From: Haloterrigena gelatinilytica
Lineage (GTDB): Archaea > Halobacteriota > Halobacteria > Halobacteriales > Natrialbaceae
Length of the DNA: 64,000 bases
Direction: 5' to 3'
Assembly: GCF_013342145.1 (NCBI RefSeq)
Contig: NZ_JABUQZ010000001.1
Coordinates: forward strand, 3,286,001-3,350,000
Below, one piece after another: positions 28,033-36,784 of this stretch. A program made the position numbers and the translations under genes. Below the pieces are notes generated by a model. That model had not been told where the DNA came from and searched no databases. It saw only the letters and a list, made by a program, of their open reading frames with translations. The first letter of the stretch is position 1. The number at the start of each line of letters is the position of its first letter.

Positions 28033-28160
28033 CGCTCCTCGGCGCCAAGAGAGTGGAGCGAAAATTGGTTTAGTAGCGGATAAGAACTACGCATCGAAGA
28101 AATTGATTCAGAATTCGTTGGAGGAGAAATCTTATTCCTCGAATCAGCCAAAAATAAATC

Positions 28161-28376
28161 ATGGCGGCTAACACGACAGATTCGGACGATAGTTTGTTTG
28201 TCCGACTCCAGTGGGGTGTGAAAATCGGACTTACACTGCTTATTTTCGTGTACGGTGTGGTGATATTGTCCGACACTATCGAGGACCCCATCCCATCAAA
28301 CGTATGGGCAGTCGTGTGGTTCGCGGTGGCTGGCTACCTGCTTGTGCGTGCGGTACGCCTGAGTAGGCAGTCATGA
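28161..28376 (+). CDS. Small two-helix membrane protein
   Basis: A 71-residue protein with two hydrophobic helices (about 21-39 and 46-63) joined by SDTIEDPIPSN. Composition and flanks (28030-28480) are visibly more AT-rich than neighbouring genes, with codons such as ATA, TTA and AGT, which suggests recent acquisition or weak selection. I do not recognise the family. Confidence 0.5.
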   Translation: MAANTTDSDDSLFVRLQWGVKIGLTLLIFVYGVVILSDTIEDPIPSNVWAVVWFAVAGYLLVRAVRLSRQS

Positions 28377-28478
28377 GACACTCGCACACGTAGTTACCAA
28401 ACTGCCTGTTTCAGGCATGGGTATGAATAAAGAAATCGCGCTACTATCCACTGATACCGATCCACGACAGGACTGATC

Positions 28479-29039
28479 TCAGTTTCCGTCGTCGTACTCG
28501 TACTCGGCTTCGGGATCCTCGACGCCCTCGGTCCGGGAGCCGACCCAGGCGCCGAGCGAGAGCCCGTAGACGAGGTGACCCGCGTGGAACAGCGCGAGCT
28601 CGTCGGCCTCGAGTCGGATGTCCAGCAACTCCTTCAGCATGAACTGCGAGCCGAACGCCGAGAGGACCATCCCGTAGATCGAGCCCCAGACGAGCCCGCG
28701 TTGCTCGGGTTCGATCGATCGTTCGGCGTCCTGAAGGGCGAACAGGCCGCCGAAGATCGCCCCCGCCTGAATCCCGTAGACGAAGTGGAGGACGAGCCCC
28801 ATGAACGTGTGCTCCTCGGGGTCGTCGCCGGTGACGTACTGCGCCCAGAAGTTCGCCGACGGCGGCAGCGACCGCAGGATCGGCAGCCGGAACGCCGTCA
28901 TGATGATCGTCGCGACGAACCCGGCCTGAATCCCGCGGAGGACGGCACCGGCGAGGTGCTCCTGTCGCGAGTGTCTGTCGGTGGCCTCCGTGTCCCCTTC
29001 GGTCTCGGCGATCGATCGCAGGCGGTCGGATACGGACAT
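28479..29039 (-). CDS. Conserved haloarchaeal membrane protein
   Basis: A 186-residue protein with an acidic N-terminus and about four hydrophobic segments: GAVLRGIQAGFVATIIMTAF, LVLHFVYGIQAGAIFGGLFA, GLVWGSIYGMVLSAFGS and GHLVYGLSLGAWVGS. The repeated small-residue helices and (V/L)YG motifs suggest an internal duplication. The tail is acidic. Function is unknown; I do not place it in a named family with confidence. Confidence 0.65.
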   Translation of the reverse strand: MSVSDRLRSIAETEGDTEATDRHSRQEHLAGAVLRGIQAGFVATIIMTAFRLPILRSLPPSANFWAQYVTGDDPEEHTFMGLVLHFVYGIQAGAIFGGLFALQDAERSIEPEQRGLVWGSIYGMVLSAFGSQFMLKELLDIRLEADELALFHAGHLVYGLSLGAWVGSRTEGVEDPEAEYEYDDGN

Positions 29040-29180
29040 CGTATGTCCGCGTGTCTACCACGAACGGCTCCTTAACCGCCCGGCGTGCAGTGGACGGCCC
29101 GGGGGCCGTTAGAACGCGGACGACTGTCGCCCGCATCGGTAGGAATTTATCTGTCTAAAGTAATTTGAACGCTAACACGT

Positions 29181-29990
29181 ATGCGATCGCTCGACGGCCC
29201 GTCGATCGCGACCAGCGCCTACGTCGGGCTGGTCGGCTACGTCGCCGGCGCGGCCGTCGGAATCGACGGGACGGGATTACTCGCCGGCTGCGGACTCGCC
29301 TGGCTACTCGTCGCGCTCGCCCTCGGACGGCGACCGGACCTGTGGGTCGCGCTGGGACAGCGGCGACTGCTCGCCGTCCCGACGGTCGTTCCCATGGCTG
29401 CGGCGGCGGTGCTCGTCCTCGAGGACGAATTCGTCACCGGCGTCGACGTTTCGCTGTCGGTGTTGTTCTCGCTGCTCGGGTTCATAGTAGTCGGCTTCGC
29501 GATCTGGCTCCTCGGAACCAGGGCCTACGCCGACCGGGCGGCAGGCGAACTGCGCGCGTACTGGATCGCAGAACCGGATCCGGGCCGACGACGGCAGATC
29601 CGTCGCTGGAGTCTGCTGCTCGGTCTCGGAACCGTCGCCGCGTTCGTCGGTGTGCTCTACGGTGCCCCCTCGTTTCTCTTGAGTGGGCTGCTCGCGGCGC
29701 TGATCACGATGCTGATCAACGGCCGACGATCGCGGGAGTACGAGGCCTGCGAAAACGGCCTCAAATACGCCGATATCGGTACGGTGAGTGTCCAGTATCT
29801 CCCGTGGGAGCGGTTCGACGGACTCCGCGAGACCGACGAAGCGATCGTCCTCGAGCGTCGCTGGTGGCCTGACGAACGGATGGCCGCCGACGAGGTACCG
29901 CCGGACGCTCGCGAGACGATGCGGGCGGCCGTCGATTCGTCGACGAACCGATACGGAAACCGCGATCGCTGCCAATGCGGGGATATTTGA
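29181..29990 (+). CDS. Membrane protein with C-terminal PH-like soluble domain
   Basis: A 269-residue protein. Six hydrophobic segments occupy residues 10-195, in pairs. The last 70 residues are soluble, with YEACENGLKYADIGTVSVQY and LPWERFDGLRETDEAIVLER, a beta-rich segment resembling the PH-like tail of DUF5673-type proteins. It ends 22 bases before the oxidoreductase gene on the same strand. Function is unknown. Confidence 0.6.
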   Translation: MRSLDGPSIATSAYVGLVGYVAGAAVGIDGTGLLAGCGLAWLLVALALGRRPDLWVALGQRRLLAVPTVVPMAAAAVLVLEDEFVTGVDVSLSVLFSLLGFIVVGFAIWLLGTRAYADRAAGELRAYWIAEPDPGRRRQIRRWSLLLGLGTVAAFVGVLYGAPSFLLSGLLAALITMLINGRRSREYEACENGLKYADIGTVSVQYLPWERFDGLRETDEAIVLERRWWPDERMAADEVPPDARETMRAAVDSSTNRYGNRDRCQCGDI

Positions 29991-30012
29991 GACCGGTCCG
30001 GCAACGTGGCGT

Positions 30013-30987
30013 ATGGATTTCGGCGTACTCAGTACGGCCGGCATCGCCCGAAAAGCGTTTCTCCCCGCCATCGAGGTCACCGACCACGAGGTCACGGCCG
30101 TCGCCTCCCGCGACGGCGACCGCGCGCGGGGGTTCGCGGACGACCACGGGATCGACGAGTCCTACGAGGGCTACGAGGATCTCATCGCCGACGCGGACAT
30201 CGACGCCGTCTACGTCCCGCTCCCGAACGGCCTGCACGGCCGGTGGACGAAGCGCGCGGCCGACGCCGGCCTCGACGTCCTCTGCGAGAAACCGCTGACG
30301 GTCGACGCCGAGGAGGCCCGCGAGGTCGTCGACCACTGCGCGGACCGCGGCGTGACCCTGATGGAGGGGTTCATGTACCTGTATCACCCGCGGACCGAGC
30401 GGGCGATCGAACTGGCTCGAGACGAACTCGAGGACGTCCGCTCCGTGACGGCCGCGTTCAAGTTCCCGCTGTTCGACCGCCCGGACGACGTGCGGCTCTC
30501 GTCCGATCTCGACGGCGGGAGCCTGATGGACGTCGGCTGTTACCCGGTCTCGCTGGTTCGGCAGCTCCTCGGCGAACCCGAACGCGCCTACGCGCACGCG
30601 GACGATTCCCGCGGGGCCGGCGTGGACACGGAACTGGCCGGGATCTTGGAGTTCGACGACGGCTCGTCCGCGCGCGTCGCGTCCGGGTTCGACACGCAGA
30701 AAGTGCAGCGCTACCGCGTCGAGGCGGCAAACGGGTGGCTCGAGGTCCGCGACGCCTTCGACGCGCCGACTGACGAGCCCCTGGAACTCGAGTACCGGAT
30801 CGACGGTCGCCACGCCGTCGAGACGTTCGGTGCGATCGACCAGTACAGCCTCGAGATCGAGGAATTCGCCTCGAGCGTCGCCGACGGCCGGTCGCCGCGG
30901 ACCGACGGCGAGGAAGCGATCGCGAACATGCGCGTCATCGACGCGCTGGCCGAGAGCGCCGAACTGGGTCGCCCGGTCGACGTCTGA
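30013..30987 (+). CDS. Gfo/Idh/MocA-family NAD(P)-dependent oxidoreductase
   Basis: A 324-residue protein with an N-terminal Rossmann fold (FGVLSTAGIARKAFLPAIE, EVTAVASRD) and the family signature CEKPLTVDAEEA at about 95-106, whose Lys is catalytic. The C-terminal alpha/beta domain has DVGCYPVSLVRQLLGEPE, holding the Asp/His-type active-site region. Related haloarchaeal enzymes oxidise D-xylose to the lactone, and the sequence is of that 1-dehydrogenase type, but other sugars are possible. It may be co-transcribed with the membrane protein upstream. Confidence 0.82.
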   Translation: MDFGVLSTAGIARKAFLPAIEVTDHEVTAVASRDGDRARGFADDHGIDESYEGYEDLIADADIDAVYVPLPNGLHGRWTKRAADAGLDVLCEKPLTVDAEEAREVVDHCADRGVTLMEGFMYLYHPRTERAIELARDELEDVRSVTAAFKFPLFDRPDDVRLSSDLDGGSLMDVGCYPVSLVRQLLGEPERAYAHADDSRGAGVDTELAGILEFDDGSSARVASGFDTQKVQRYRVEAANGWLEVRDAFDAPTDEPLELEYRIDGRHAVETFGAIDQYSLEIEEFASSVADGRSPRTDGEEAIANMRVIDALAESAELGRPVDV

Positions 30988-31062
30988 TCGCGGCCGCGCT
31001 CCGAGCGTCGGGGCCGAGCCGACGACAACGCGCTTTTGCCCCTCGGGTGCGAACCACGGGCC

Positions 31063-31965
31063 ATGACAACGCTCGAGGCGAAACTCGAGGCCGCGCGCGA
31101 GGACCTCGCTGACCGCGACGGCGTGCTGGTCGCGTTCTCCGGCGGGGTCGACTCGAGCGTCGTGGCCGCGCTCGCCCACGACGCGCTCGGGGAGGACGCA
31201 GTCGCCTGCACCGCCAAAAGCGAGACGCTCCCCGAGGCGGAACTCGAGGACGCCAAGCGAGTCGCCGACGAGATCGGGGTCCGCCACGAGGTCGTCGCCT
31301 TCTCCGAACTCGAGAGCGACGACTTCGTCGAGAACGACGGCGACCGCTGCTATCACTGCCGGACGATGCGGCTGGGCGAGATGCTCGAGACGGCCCGCGA
31401 GTTCGGGATCGAAACGGTCTGCGACGGCACGAACGCCGACGATCCGGGCGCGGGGCACCGCCCCGGACTGCAGGCCGTCGAGGAACTCGAGGTCCACTCG
31501 CCGCTGCTGGCCCACGACATCACCAAGGCGGAGGTACGCGAGATCGCCGACCGCTACGGCCTTTCGGTCGCCGACAAACCGTCGATGGCCTGCCTCTCCT
31601 CCCGGATTCCGACGGGCCTCGAGGTCACGGAGGAACGGCTCACCCGCGTCGAGCGCGCCGAGGCCCTGCTTCGCCAGTGGGGGTTCGACCAGTTCCGCGT
31701 CCGCGACCACGACGGGCTGGCCCGGATCGAGGTCGCGCCCGACGAACTCGAGCGGGCGCTGACCCGCGAGTTCGCGGAGACGGTCCGCGAGGAGCTGTCG
31801 GAGCTGGGGTTCGACCACGTCACGCTCGACCTCCACGGCTATCGGACGGGCAGCGTCAGTCCCGAGAGCGAGACGGAGCCCGAGACCGACGGAACCCGCG
31901 ACGGCGACGAACCGCTCGTCGAGGACGTCTTCGCCGGGGACTCGCGCTCCCGGAGCGACGACTGA
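31063..31965 (+). CDS. larE: ATP-dependent sacrificial sulfur transferase LarE-like
   Basis: A 300-residue PP-loop protein. The ATP loop is SGGVDSS at 26-32. The conserved cysteine that LarE gives up as sulfur donor in Lactiplantibacillus is present as C177 in PSMACLSSRIPTG, and two more cysteines (C96, C99) sit in DRCYHCRTM. LarE builds the nickel-pincer cofactor of lactate racemase together with LarB and LarC, which are not in this window. In archaea the protein may serve another thio-transfer. The last 35 residues are an acidic halophilic tail. Confidence 0.85.
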   Translation: MTTLEAKLEAAREDLADRDGVLVAFSGGVDSSVVAALAHDALGEDAVACTAKSETLPEAELEDAKRVADEIGVRHEVVAFSELESDDFVENDGDRCYHCRTMRLGEMLETAREFGIETVCDGTNADDPGAGHRPGLQAVEELEVHSPLLAHDITKAEVREIADRYGLSVADKPSMACLSSRIPTGLEVTEERLTRVERAEALLRQWGFDQFRVRDHDGLARIEVAPDELERALTREFAETVREELSELGFDHVTLDLHGYRTGSVSPESETEPETDGTRDGDEPLVEDVFAGDSRSRSDD

Positions 31966-32136
31966 CGACCGACGGCGGTTTGGGACGTGCTATCGGCTGT
32001 CAAATGCTGTCCGTTCTCGCACTCGAGTGCAGTTCCGTCCCGAGTTCCGGAGTTAATTTCGATAGTATCCGTATTACGGAGACATTATTGCACGCGCTTT
32101 CAGAATATAATCATATTTGGCGCATCGAACCCATCA

Positions 32137-32191
32137 TTAGTTCGGTTTGTGAACTAACGTCCGGGAATATTGCTCATTTCGATACGGACGT
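32137..32191. promoter_or_regulatory. Two adjacent dyads upstream of the small conserved gene
   Basis: TTAGTTC at 32137-32143 and GAACTAA at 32151-32157 form a perfect inverted repeat. ACGTCCG at 32157-32163 and CGGACGT at 32185-32191 form another sharing one base with it. Both lie in an AT-rich stretch (32040-32190) 24-78 bases before the next ATG, where operators or the TATA box would be. Confidence 0.4.
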
Positions 32192-32214
32192 AGCACTCGG
32201 GTCGGTATCGTTGG

Positions 32215-32574
32215 ATGATGGACGCCGACGTGCCGTCTGCGTGGAACACGGAAGAGAGTCGGACCTATTCCCCGGTCGACACCGATCGGGAAATGCAGTA
32301 TCGGACGTACCGCCACGAATCAGGCGACCTGCGGCTGAAGGTCGCCCCGGCGTCGCTCGACGGGAAGGATCATCCCGGATACGCGCTGACCGCGACGAGC
32401 TACCCCGGACTCGACCTCTCGGAGACGATCCGCGTCCGGACCGTCCTCACGTTCGACCGCTGCAACAGCATCGCTCGCGACTTCATGGACCTCTTCTCGG
32501 CCAACTACGACGGCCCCGGATCGCTCGAGGACGCGCTCGACTACGCCTACGAGCGGACGCGAGAGCACCGCTGA
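32215..32574 (+). CDS. Small conserved hypothetical protein
   Basis: A 119-residue acidic protein, alpha/beta in appearance: DREMQYRTYRHESGDLRLKV, then GYALTATSYPGLDLSETIRV and a C-terminal helix region with DFMDLFSANYDG. Two Met codons begin the frame, and 32215 or 32218 are equally likely starts. I do not recognise the family. An AT-rich upstream region with two dyads precedes it. Confidence 0.55.
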   Translation: MMDADVPSAWNTEESRTYSPVDTDREMQYRTYRHESGDLRLKVAPASLDGKDHPGYALTATSYPGLDLSETIRVRTVLTFDRCNSIARDFMDLFSANYDGPGSLEDALDYAYERTREHR

Positions 32575-32684
32575 GTTCGCAGCGAGTTCGACGAGAGCGA
32601 GGCGCGAGGCGCCTCGGAAGAACCGAGCGGCGGAGAGCCGTAACGGTATCCTGACACGGGATCGTGCGGGTCCCGCCCCGGCCG

Positions 32685-34337
32685 TCACGCGATCTCCCGC
32701 TCGAACGTTCGAATCGTCTCGTCCGTTCCCGCCACGACGACCGTATCCGCCGCCTCGATGGGAGTCGTCGCATCCGTTCGGAACGCCCCGTCGCGTTCGA
32801 CGCCGACGATCACCCACTCGTCCGCGGCTTCCTCGTTGGCCGCCTCGAGCGTCCGTCCGGCGAAGGGCGCCGCGTCCGTGCGAACCAGTCGCAGTTGCCC
32901 GATCGGTGAGACCACGTCCTCCCCGTGGACCTCGCGGGCGAGCAACCGCGCAGTGGTCTGCTGGATCGACAGCACGTAGTCGGCGCCGGCGCCGAACGCG
33001 GTCGCCACGTTGCCGTCGTCGGACACCCGCGCGAGGATCTCGAGGTCGTCGGTGAGCGAGCGGGCCAGCGCGATCGCCAGCAGCGCCGTCGCGTCGTCGT
33101 CGACGGTGACGATCAGGGCGGTCGCCTCGTCGAGCCCCGCCGCCTCGAGCGTCTCGGGTTCGCCGATATCGCCGACGATATCGACTCCCTCGCGGTCCTC
33201 GCGATCGATCGCGGTGATCGAGACGTCGTCCGAGAGCGTGTCGACCACGGCGTTTCCCCCTTCACCGGCGCCCGCGACGACCACGTTCGTGTGCTCGCGC
33301 GTCGATCGAACGCCCGAGAGTTCGCCCCGCAGGTCGTCGAGCACGTCGCCGGGGCCGGCGACGACCAGCACCGTGTTCGGCGCGAGCCGGTCGGTCGGCG
33401 ACGGTGGGAGTCGGAGGCCGCCGTCGAACCAGCCCGCGACCAGCGTGAGTTCGGGGTGATCGGCGAACTGCGAGTCGCGGATCTCGATACCGTGAAGCGG
33501 GCTCTCGCGTCGAACCAGGAGCTCCCTGATCTCGATATTCTCGCCGAACGACGTATCCTCGGAGATCGTCACGGACGTGGCGGCTTTCCGGGCGAGGCGT
33601 TCCCCGATGAGCACCGGCGGCGAGACCGGTCGGTCGACGCCGATCCGCTCGAGCGCGTCGGTTCGGCGCGCCGACTCCGTCAGGCTCACTACGCGGAGGT
33701 CCTCGTTCAGGTCCAGCGCGGTCAGCGCGACGCTCGCGTTCCGGTCGCCGGCGTCGGTGATCAGCAGCGACGCGTCCCGAACCGACGCCCGCTCGAGCGC
33801 GTCGGCGTCCTCGGGGTCGCCGTGAATCACCTGGTAGCCGGCGTCCGAGAGCCGCTCGGCCTCCTCCCGATCGGAGTCGATGAGGACGTACTCGATCCCG
33901 ACCCCCTCGAGTTCCTCGAGTAAGACCTCGCTGTCCCGACGGTACTCGCCGATGACGACGTGGTCGTCCTTCGGCGTCAGTCGGTCGGCGAGCGAGACCG
34001 GCGTCCGTTTGAACAGCGGAATGACGAGCACCCGCAGCGTGAAGAACGCGATGCCGATCCCGGAGAGTTGCATGAGAACCACGAGCCCGTTCATCCACGG
34101 CGTCGCCCACGGCGAGTCGGCGCCGTAACCGGTCGTGGTCATCGTCTCGACGACCGTCTGGAACGAGCGGAAGATCGAGTGGTCCTCGCCCTCGAGCGTG
34201 CGCATCCCCGTATTGTAAGCGATCGTGAAGAACAGAATGACGCCACCCAGACCGAGGACGTAGTAGATGAGCAGTCGCTGACGACGCGTCAGGTCACTGA
34301 CCGAGCGGACGTCCCGGAAGTCGCGCAGATCCCTCAC
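32685..34337 (-). CDS. Potassium channel with tandem RCK domains
   Basis: A 550-residue two-helix K+ channel subunit: TM1 at about 23-41, pore helix and selectivity filter TTTGYGAD at 67-74, TM2 at about 85-105. The cytoplasmic part carries two RCK units in tandem, each a Rossmann RCK-N (DDHVVIGEYRRDSEVLL; TNVVVAGAGEGGNAVV) plus a TrkA-C/RCK-C domain (ENIEIRELLVRRESPLHG; GQLRLVRTDAAPFAGRTL). In MthK the gating ring needs two sets of RCK proteins; here each subunit supplies both. Likely role is K+ conductance gated by Ca2+, nucleotides or voltage. The second glycine motif GAGEGG is closer to a nucleotide-binding site than the first. Confidence 0.88.
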   Translation of the reverse strand: MRDLRDFRDVRSVSDLTRRQRLLIYYVLGLGGVILFFTIAYNTGMRTLEGEDHSIFRSFQTVVETMTTTGYGADSPWATPWMNGLVVLMQLSGIGIAFFTLRVLVIPLFKRTPVSLADRLTPKDDHVVIGEYRRDSEVLLEELEGVGIEYVLIDSDREEAERLSDAGYQVIHGDPEDADALERASVRDASLLITDAGDRNASVALTALDLNEDLRVVSLTESARRTDALERIGVDRPVSPPVLIGERLARKAATSVTISEDTSFGENIEIRELLVRRESPLHGIEIRDSQFADHPELTLVAGWFDGGLRLPPSPTDRLAPNTVLVVAGPGDVLDDLRGELSGVRSTREHTNVVVAGAGEGGNAVVDTLSDDVSITAIDREDREGVDIVGDIGEPETLEAAGLDEATALIVTVDDDATALLAIALARSLTDDLEILARVSDDGNVATAFGAGADYVLSIQQTTARLLAREVHGEDVVSPIGQLRLVRTDAAPFAGRTLEAANEEAADEWVIVGVERDGAFRTDATTPIEAADTVVVAGTDETIRTFEREIA

Positions 34338-34424
34338 GGGCGGATGTCGCTAGTCAGATGCCCAGACGCAAAACGAACAGAATTGCTATCGAAAGGGTGC
34401 AGCGATCACACCGCGTGAACGCAG

Positions 34425-36194
34425 TCAGTCGTCGGAGGGTGCCACGGACTCCTCGCCGGCGGCGGCCGCCGCGGACTCGCTCTCGGCGAAGGGGTACCAG
34501 GACTGCTTGGCGTCGCCCATGTACGGGGCCTCGAAGTCGGTCTCCTCGGGTTCGCAGAACTCGACGAGCTGTTCCTCGCCCGTCGCCTCGATCCACTCGC
34601 GGAACGTCTGGCCCTCGCTGCGATGAGCGGCGTAGGCCTCGAGCAGGTTCCGGATCGCGCCGGGGGCCTCGTCGGCCGGGACGCGCTGCTGGATCCAGTC
34701 GATGAAGGAGGGGTCCTCGCCGACGCCGCCGCCGACGCCGATGTCGAAGGCCTCGACCATCTCGCCGTTCTTGCGCGCGCGCATGCCCTGCAGGCCGATG
34801 TCGGCGGTCATCGCCTGGCCGCAGTCGGCCGTACAGCCGGAGTAGTGCATCTTGATCTTGCCGACGTCGTCGGGCAGGTCGACGTTCTCGTTGAACCAGC
34901 GCAGCATGTGGGCCATCCGCCCCTTCGTCTCGGTCAGCGCGATCGAGCAGAACTCGGTGCCGGTACAGGCCATCGCCCCGCGCTCGAACGGGCTCGGCTC
35001 GGCGGGGTACTCCTCGAGGATCGGTTCCGCGAGCAGCCCCTCGAGGTCCTCGTCGGCGACGTCGACGATAACGGGGTTCTGGCGGCGGGTCAGCCGGACC
35101 TCGCCGGAGCCGTACTCGTCGGCCAGGTCGGCGAGTTCGATGGCGTCCTCGGCCGGGAGCCGGCCGACGGGGACGCTCAGGCCGACGTAATTCCGGCCGT
35201 CCTTCTGGTCGCCGACGCCGACGTGGTCGTGTTGGCCCTCCTCGACGGGGCGGCCGGCGTTGTAGGTGTACTCCTCGCGGAAGTCCTCGCCCGCGCGGAG
35301 CATCTCGAAGTCGACGTACTCCTCCTGGAGCGTCTCGCGGATCTTCGCCATCCCCCAGTTCTCGGCGAAGAACCGGGCGCGGTTCTTCGAGCGGTTCTGG
35401 CGGTCGCCGTAGTCGTGGTAGAGTTCGACGAAGCCGCGGCCGACCTCGTAGGCGTTCTCGGGGCGAACGAAGACGTCGAGCGGCGTCGCGGCGCGGGGCT
35501 GGCGACCGCCGAGCCCGCCGCCGATGCGGACGTTGAACCCGCGGACCTCCTCGCCGTCAACCTCCTTGGTCGCCGGCTCGAACCCGATGTCGTTGATCGA
35601 GTCCTGGGCGCAGCCGACCGTACAGCCCGACGCGCTGATGTTGAACTTCCGGGGCATGTTCGCCAGCGCGTCGTCCTTGCGCAGGTCCTCCTCGAAGCGC
35701 TCGAGCAGGGGACCGGCTTCGACGAACTCCTCGGCCTTGCCGTGGAGCGGACAGCCGGAGATGTTGCGCATCGTGTCGCCGCCCGCCGAGCGGGAGTGGA
35801 CGCCGACGGCTTCGAGTTGCTCCCAGATCTCGGGAACGTCCTCGAGTTTGAGCCAGTGGAGCTGGACGGACTGGCGTGTCGTCAGGTCGATCCAGCCGTT
35901 CCCGAACTCGGGGTTGGCGACGGGACCCTTCGCGTACTCTTTCGCGACTTCGCCGATACGGCGCAACTGACCCGGCTCCAGGATGCCGCTGGCGTTGGTC
36001 AGCCGCATCATGAAGTACTCCTCCTGTCCGGAGCGCTGCTGGAAGACGCCCCAGAACTTGAACCGGGTGGTCCACGTGTCGACTTCGTCATCCGGGATGG
36101 CCTCGAAGCCGCCGTTCTCGGCGAAGCGCTCGATGTGTTCTCGTACTTCGTCGCCGTAGCAGTCTTCCTTCTGTTCTTCTTTCTTATGCGCCAT
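34425..36194 (-). CDS. nasD: Ferredoxin-dependent nitrite reductase (assimilatory), siroheme type
   Basis: A 589-residue siroheme/4Fe-4S reductase with two ferredoxin-like half domains (about 45-115 and 325-395) and two siroheme domains. Cluster ligands are C410 and C416 in MACTGTEFCS and C454 and C458 in SGCTADCG. Nitrite reductase, rather than sulfite reductase, is favoured because nitrate reductase and nitrate transporter genes lie on the same strand nearby; the reaction is six-electron reduction of nitrite to ammonium. The ATG at 36194 (MAHKKEEQKED) is preferred to an in-frame TTG at 36248. A promoter element shared with nasA lies about 100 bases upstream. Confidence 0.88.
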   Translation of the reverse strand: MAHKKEEQKEDCYGDEVREHIERFAENGGFEAIPDDEVDTWTTRFKFWGVFQQRSGQEEYFMMRLTNASGILEPGQLRRIGEVAKEYAKGPVANPEFGNGWIDLTTRQSVQLHWLKLEDVPEIWEQLEAVGVHSRSAGGDTMRNISGCPLHGKAEEFVEAGPLLERFEEDLRKDDALANMPRKFNISASGCTVGCAQDSINDIGFEPATKEVDGEEVRGFNVRIGGGLGGRQPRAATPLDVFVRPENAYEVGRGFVELYHDYGDRQNRSKNRARFFAENWGMAKIRETLQEEYVDFEMLRAGEDFREEYTYNAGRPVEEGQHDHVGVGDQKDGRNYVGLSVPVGRLPAEDAIELADLADEYGSGEVRLTRRQNPVIVDVADEDLEGLLAEPILEEYPAEPSPFERGAMACTGTEFCSIALTETKGRMAHMLRWFNENVDLPDDVGKIKMHYSGCTADCGQAMTADIGLQGMRARKNGEMVEAFDIGVGGGVGEDPSFIDWIQQRVPADEAPGAIRNLLEAYAAHRSEGQTFREWIEATGEEQLVEFCEPEETDFEAPYMGDAKQSWYPFAESESAAAAAGEESVAPSDD

Positions 36195-36784
36195 CGGCGA
36201 CCACCCCGATCGGACGATCGGAACTGAATACGCGAATTTCCTCTCCAAACATGATGTAATTCACGTTTTTACGTCACGGCTCTAAACCATATAACAGTAA
36301 TCGTTTACATACTAGTATTTTTCTCCCCATTCCAGCGTCGAACGTAGCATCTCCAATCGGATATGATGTGTATTAGGACGTATATTCGACTCGAGGGACG
36401 TGGCAATTGGCCGATTCGAAACGGCGAGTCGGACTCGGAACCGGGTGGGAGTCAGCGGCGAGCGCCGATCGGTGCGCGACCGGTACCTCCGTCGCGCGCG
36501 ATAGAATTACGATTCGTCGGGGCCGGGAATGGTCCGTTTGTACGGCGTATGCAGCCTCGAGCGGACGAACGGTCGTCCAGTTCTATCAGTAGAGTAGCGA
36601 GGTTCGTTATTCGGAATGATATCTAAAACGGAGTCGAACGGTTCGCTAAGTACACGTGCGAACCGAACACCGGGAGTTACGACGGGGGTCGGTCAGTTTC
36701 ATTGCGTCGTGCGAGAGACACGGCGCGTATTCAGCAGTCAACTGCTCAGTCCGTGTGAACGGGTGGGCGGTCAATACAGGCCGG
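36195..36784. other. AT-rich nasD upstream region
   Basis: About 590 bases without a gene. The first 130 bases hold the nasD leader and promoter: TATA-like element, shared nas element, and a small dyad ACGT-TTTT-ACGT at 36263-36274. The rest (36370-36780) is mixed sequence with short non-coding frames. It separates nasD from the end of the PAS kinase gene, so these two genes are unlikely to share a transcript. Confidence 0.4.
36287..36326 (-). promoter_or_regulatory. nasD promoter: TATA box and nas element
   Basis: On the minus strand GGAGAAAAATACTAGTATGT runs into GTAAACGATTAC (core at 36297-36308) and then TTATATGG (36287-36294), a clear TATA box. The core sits two bases upstream of the TATA box, where the transcription factor B site lies. 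The same sequence precedes nasA at 43009-43043 with one indel and a few changes. It is a strong candidate operator for nitrate or ammonium control. Confidence 0.6.

Noticed and set aside
34425-36194. Sulfite reductase as the product of the siroheme gene
   Set aside because: The fold and ligands fit both, but nasA and a nitrate porter in the same cluster and the shared promoter element favour nitrite reductase.
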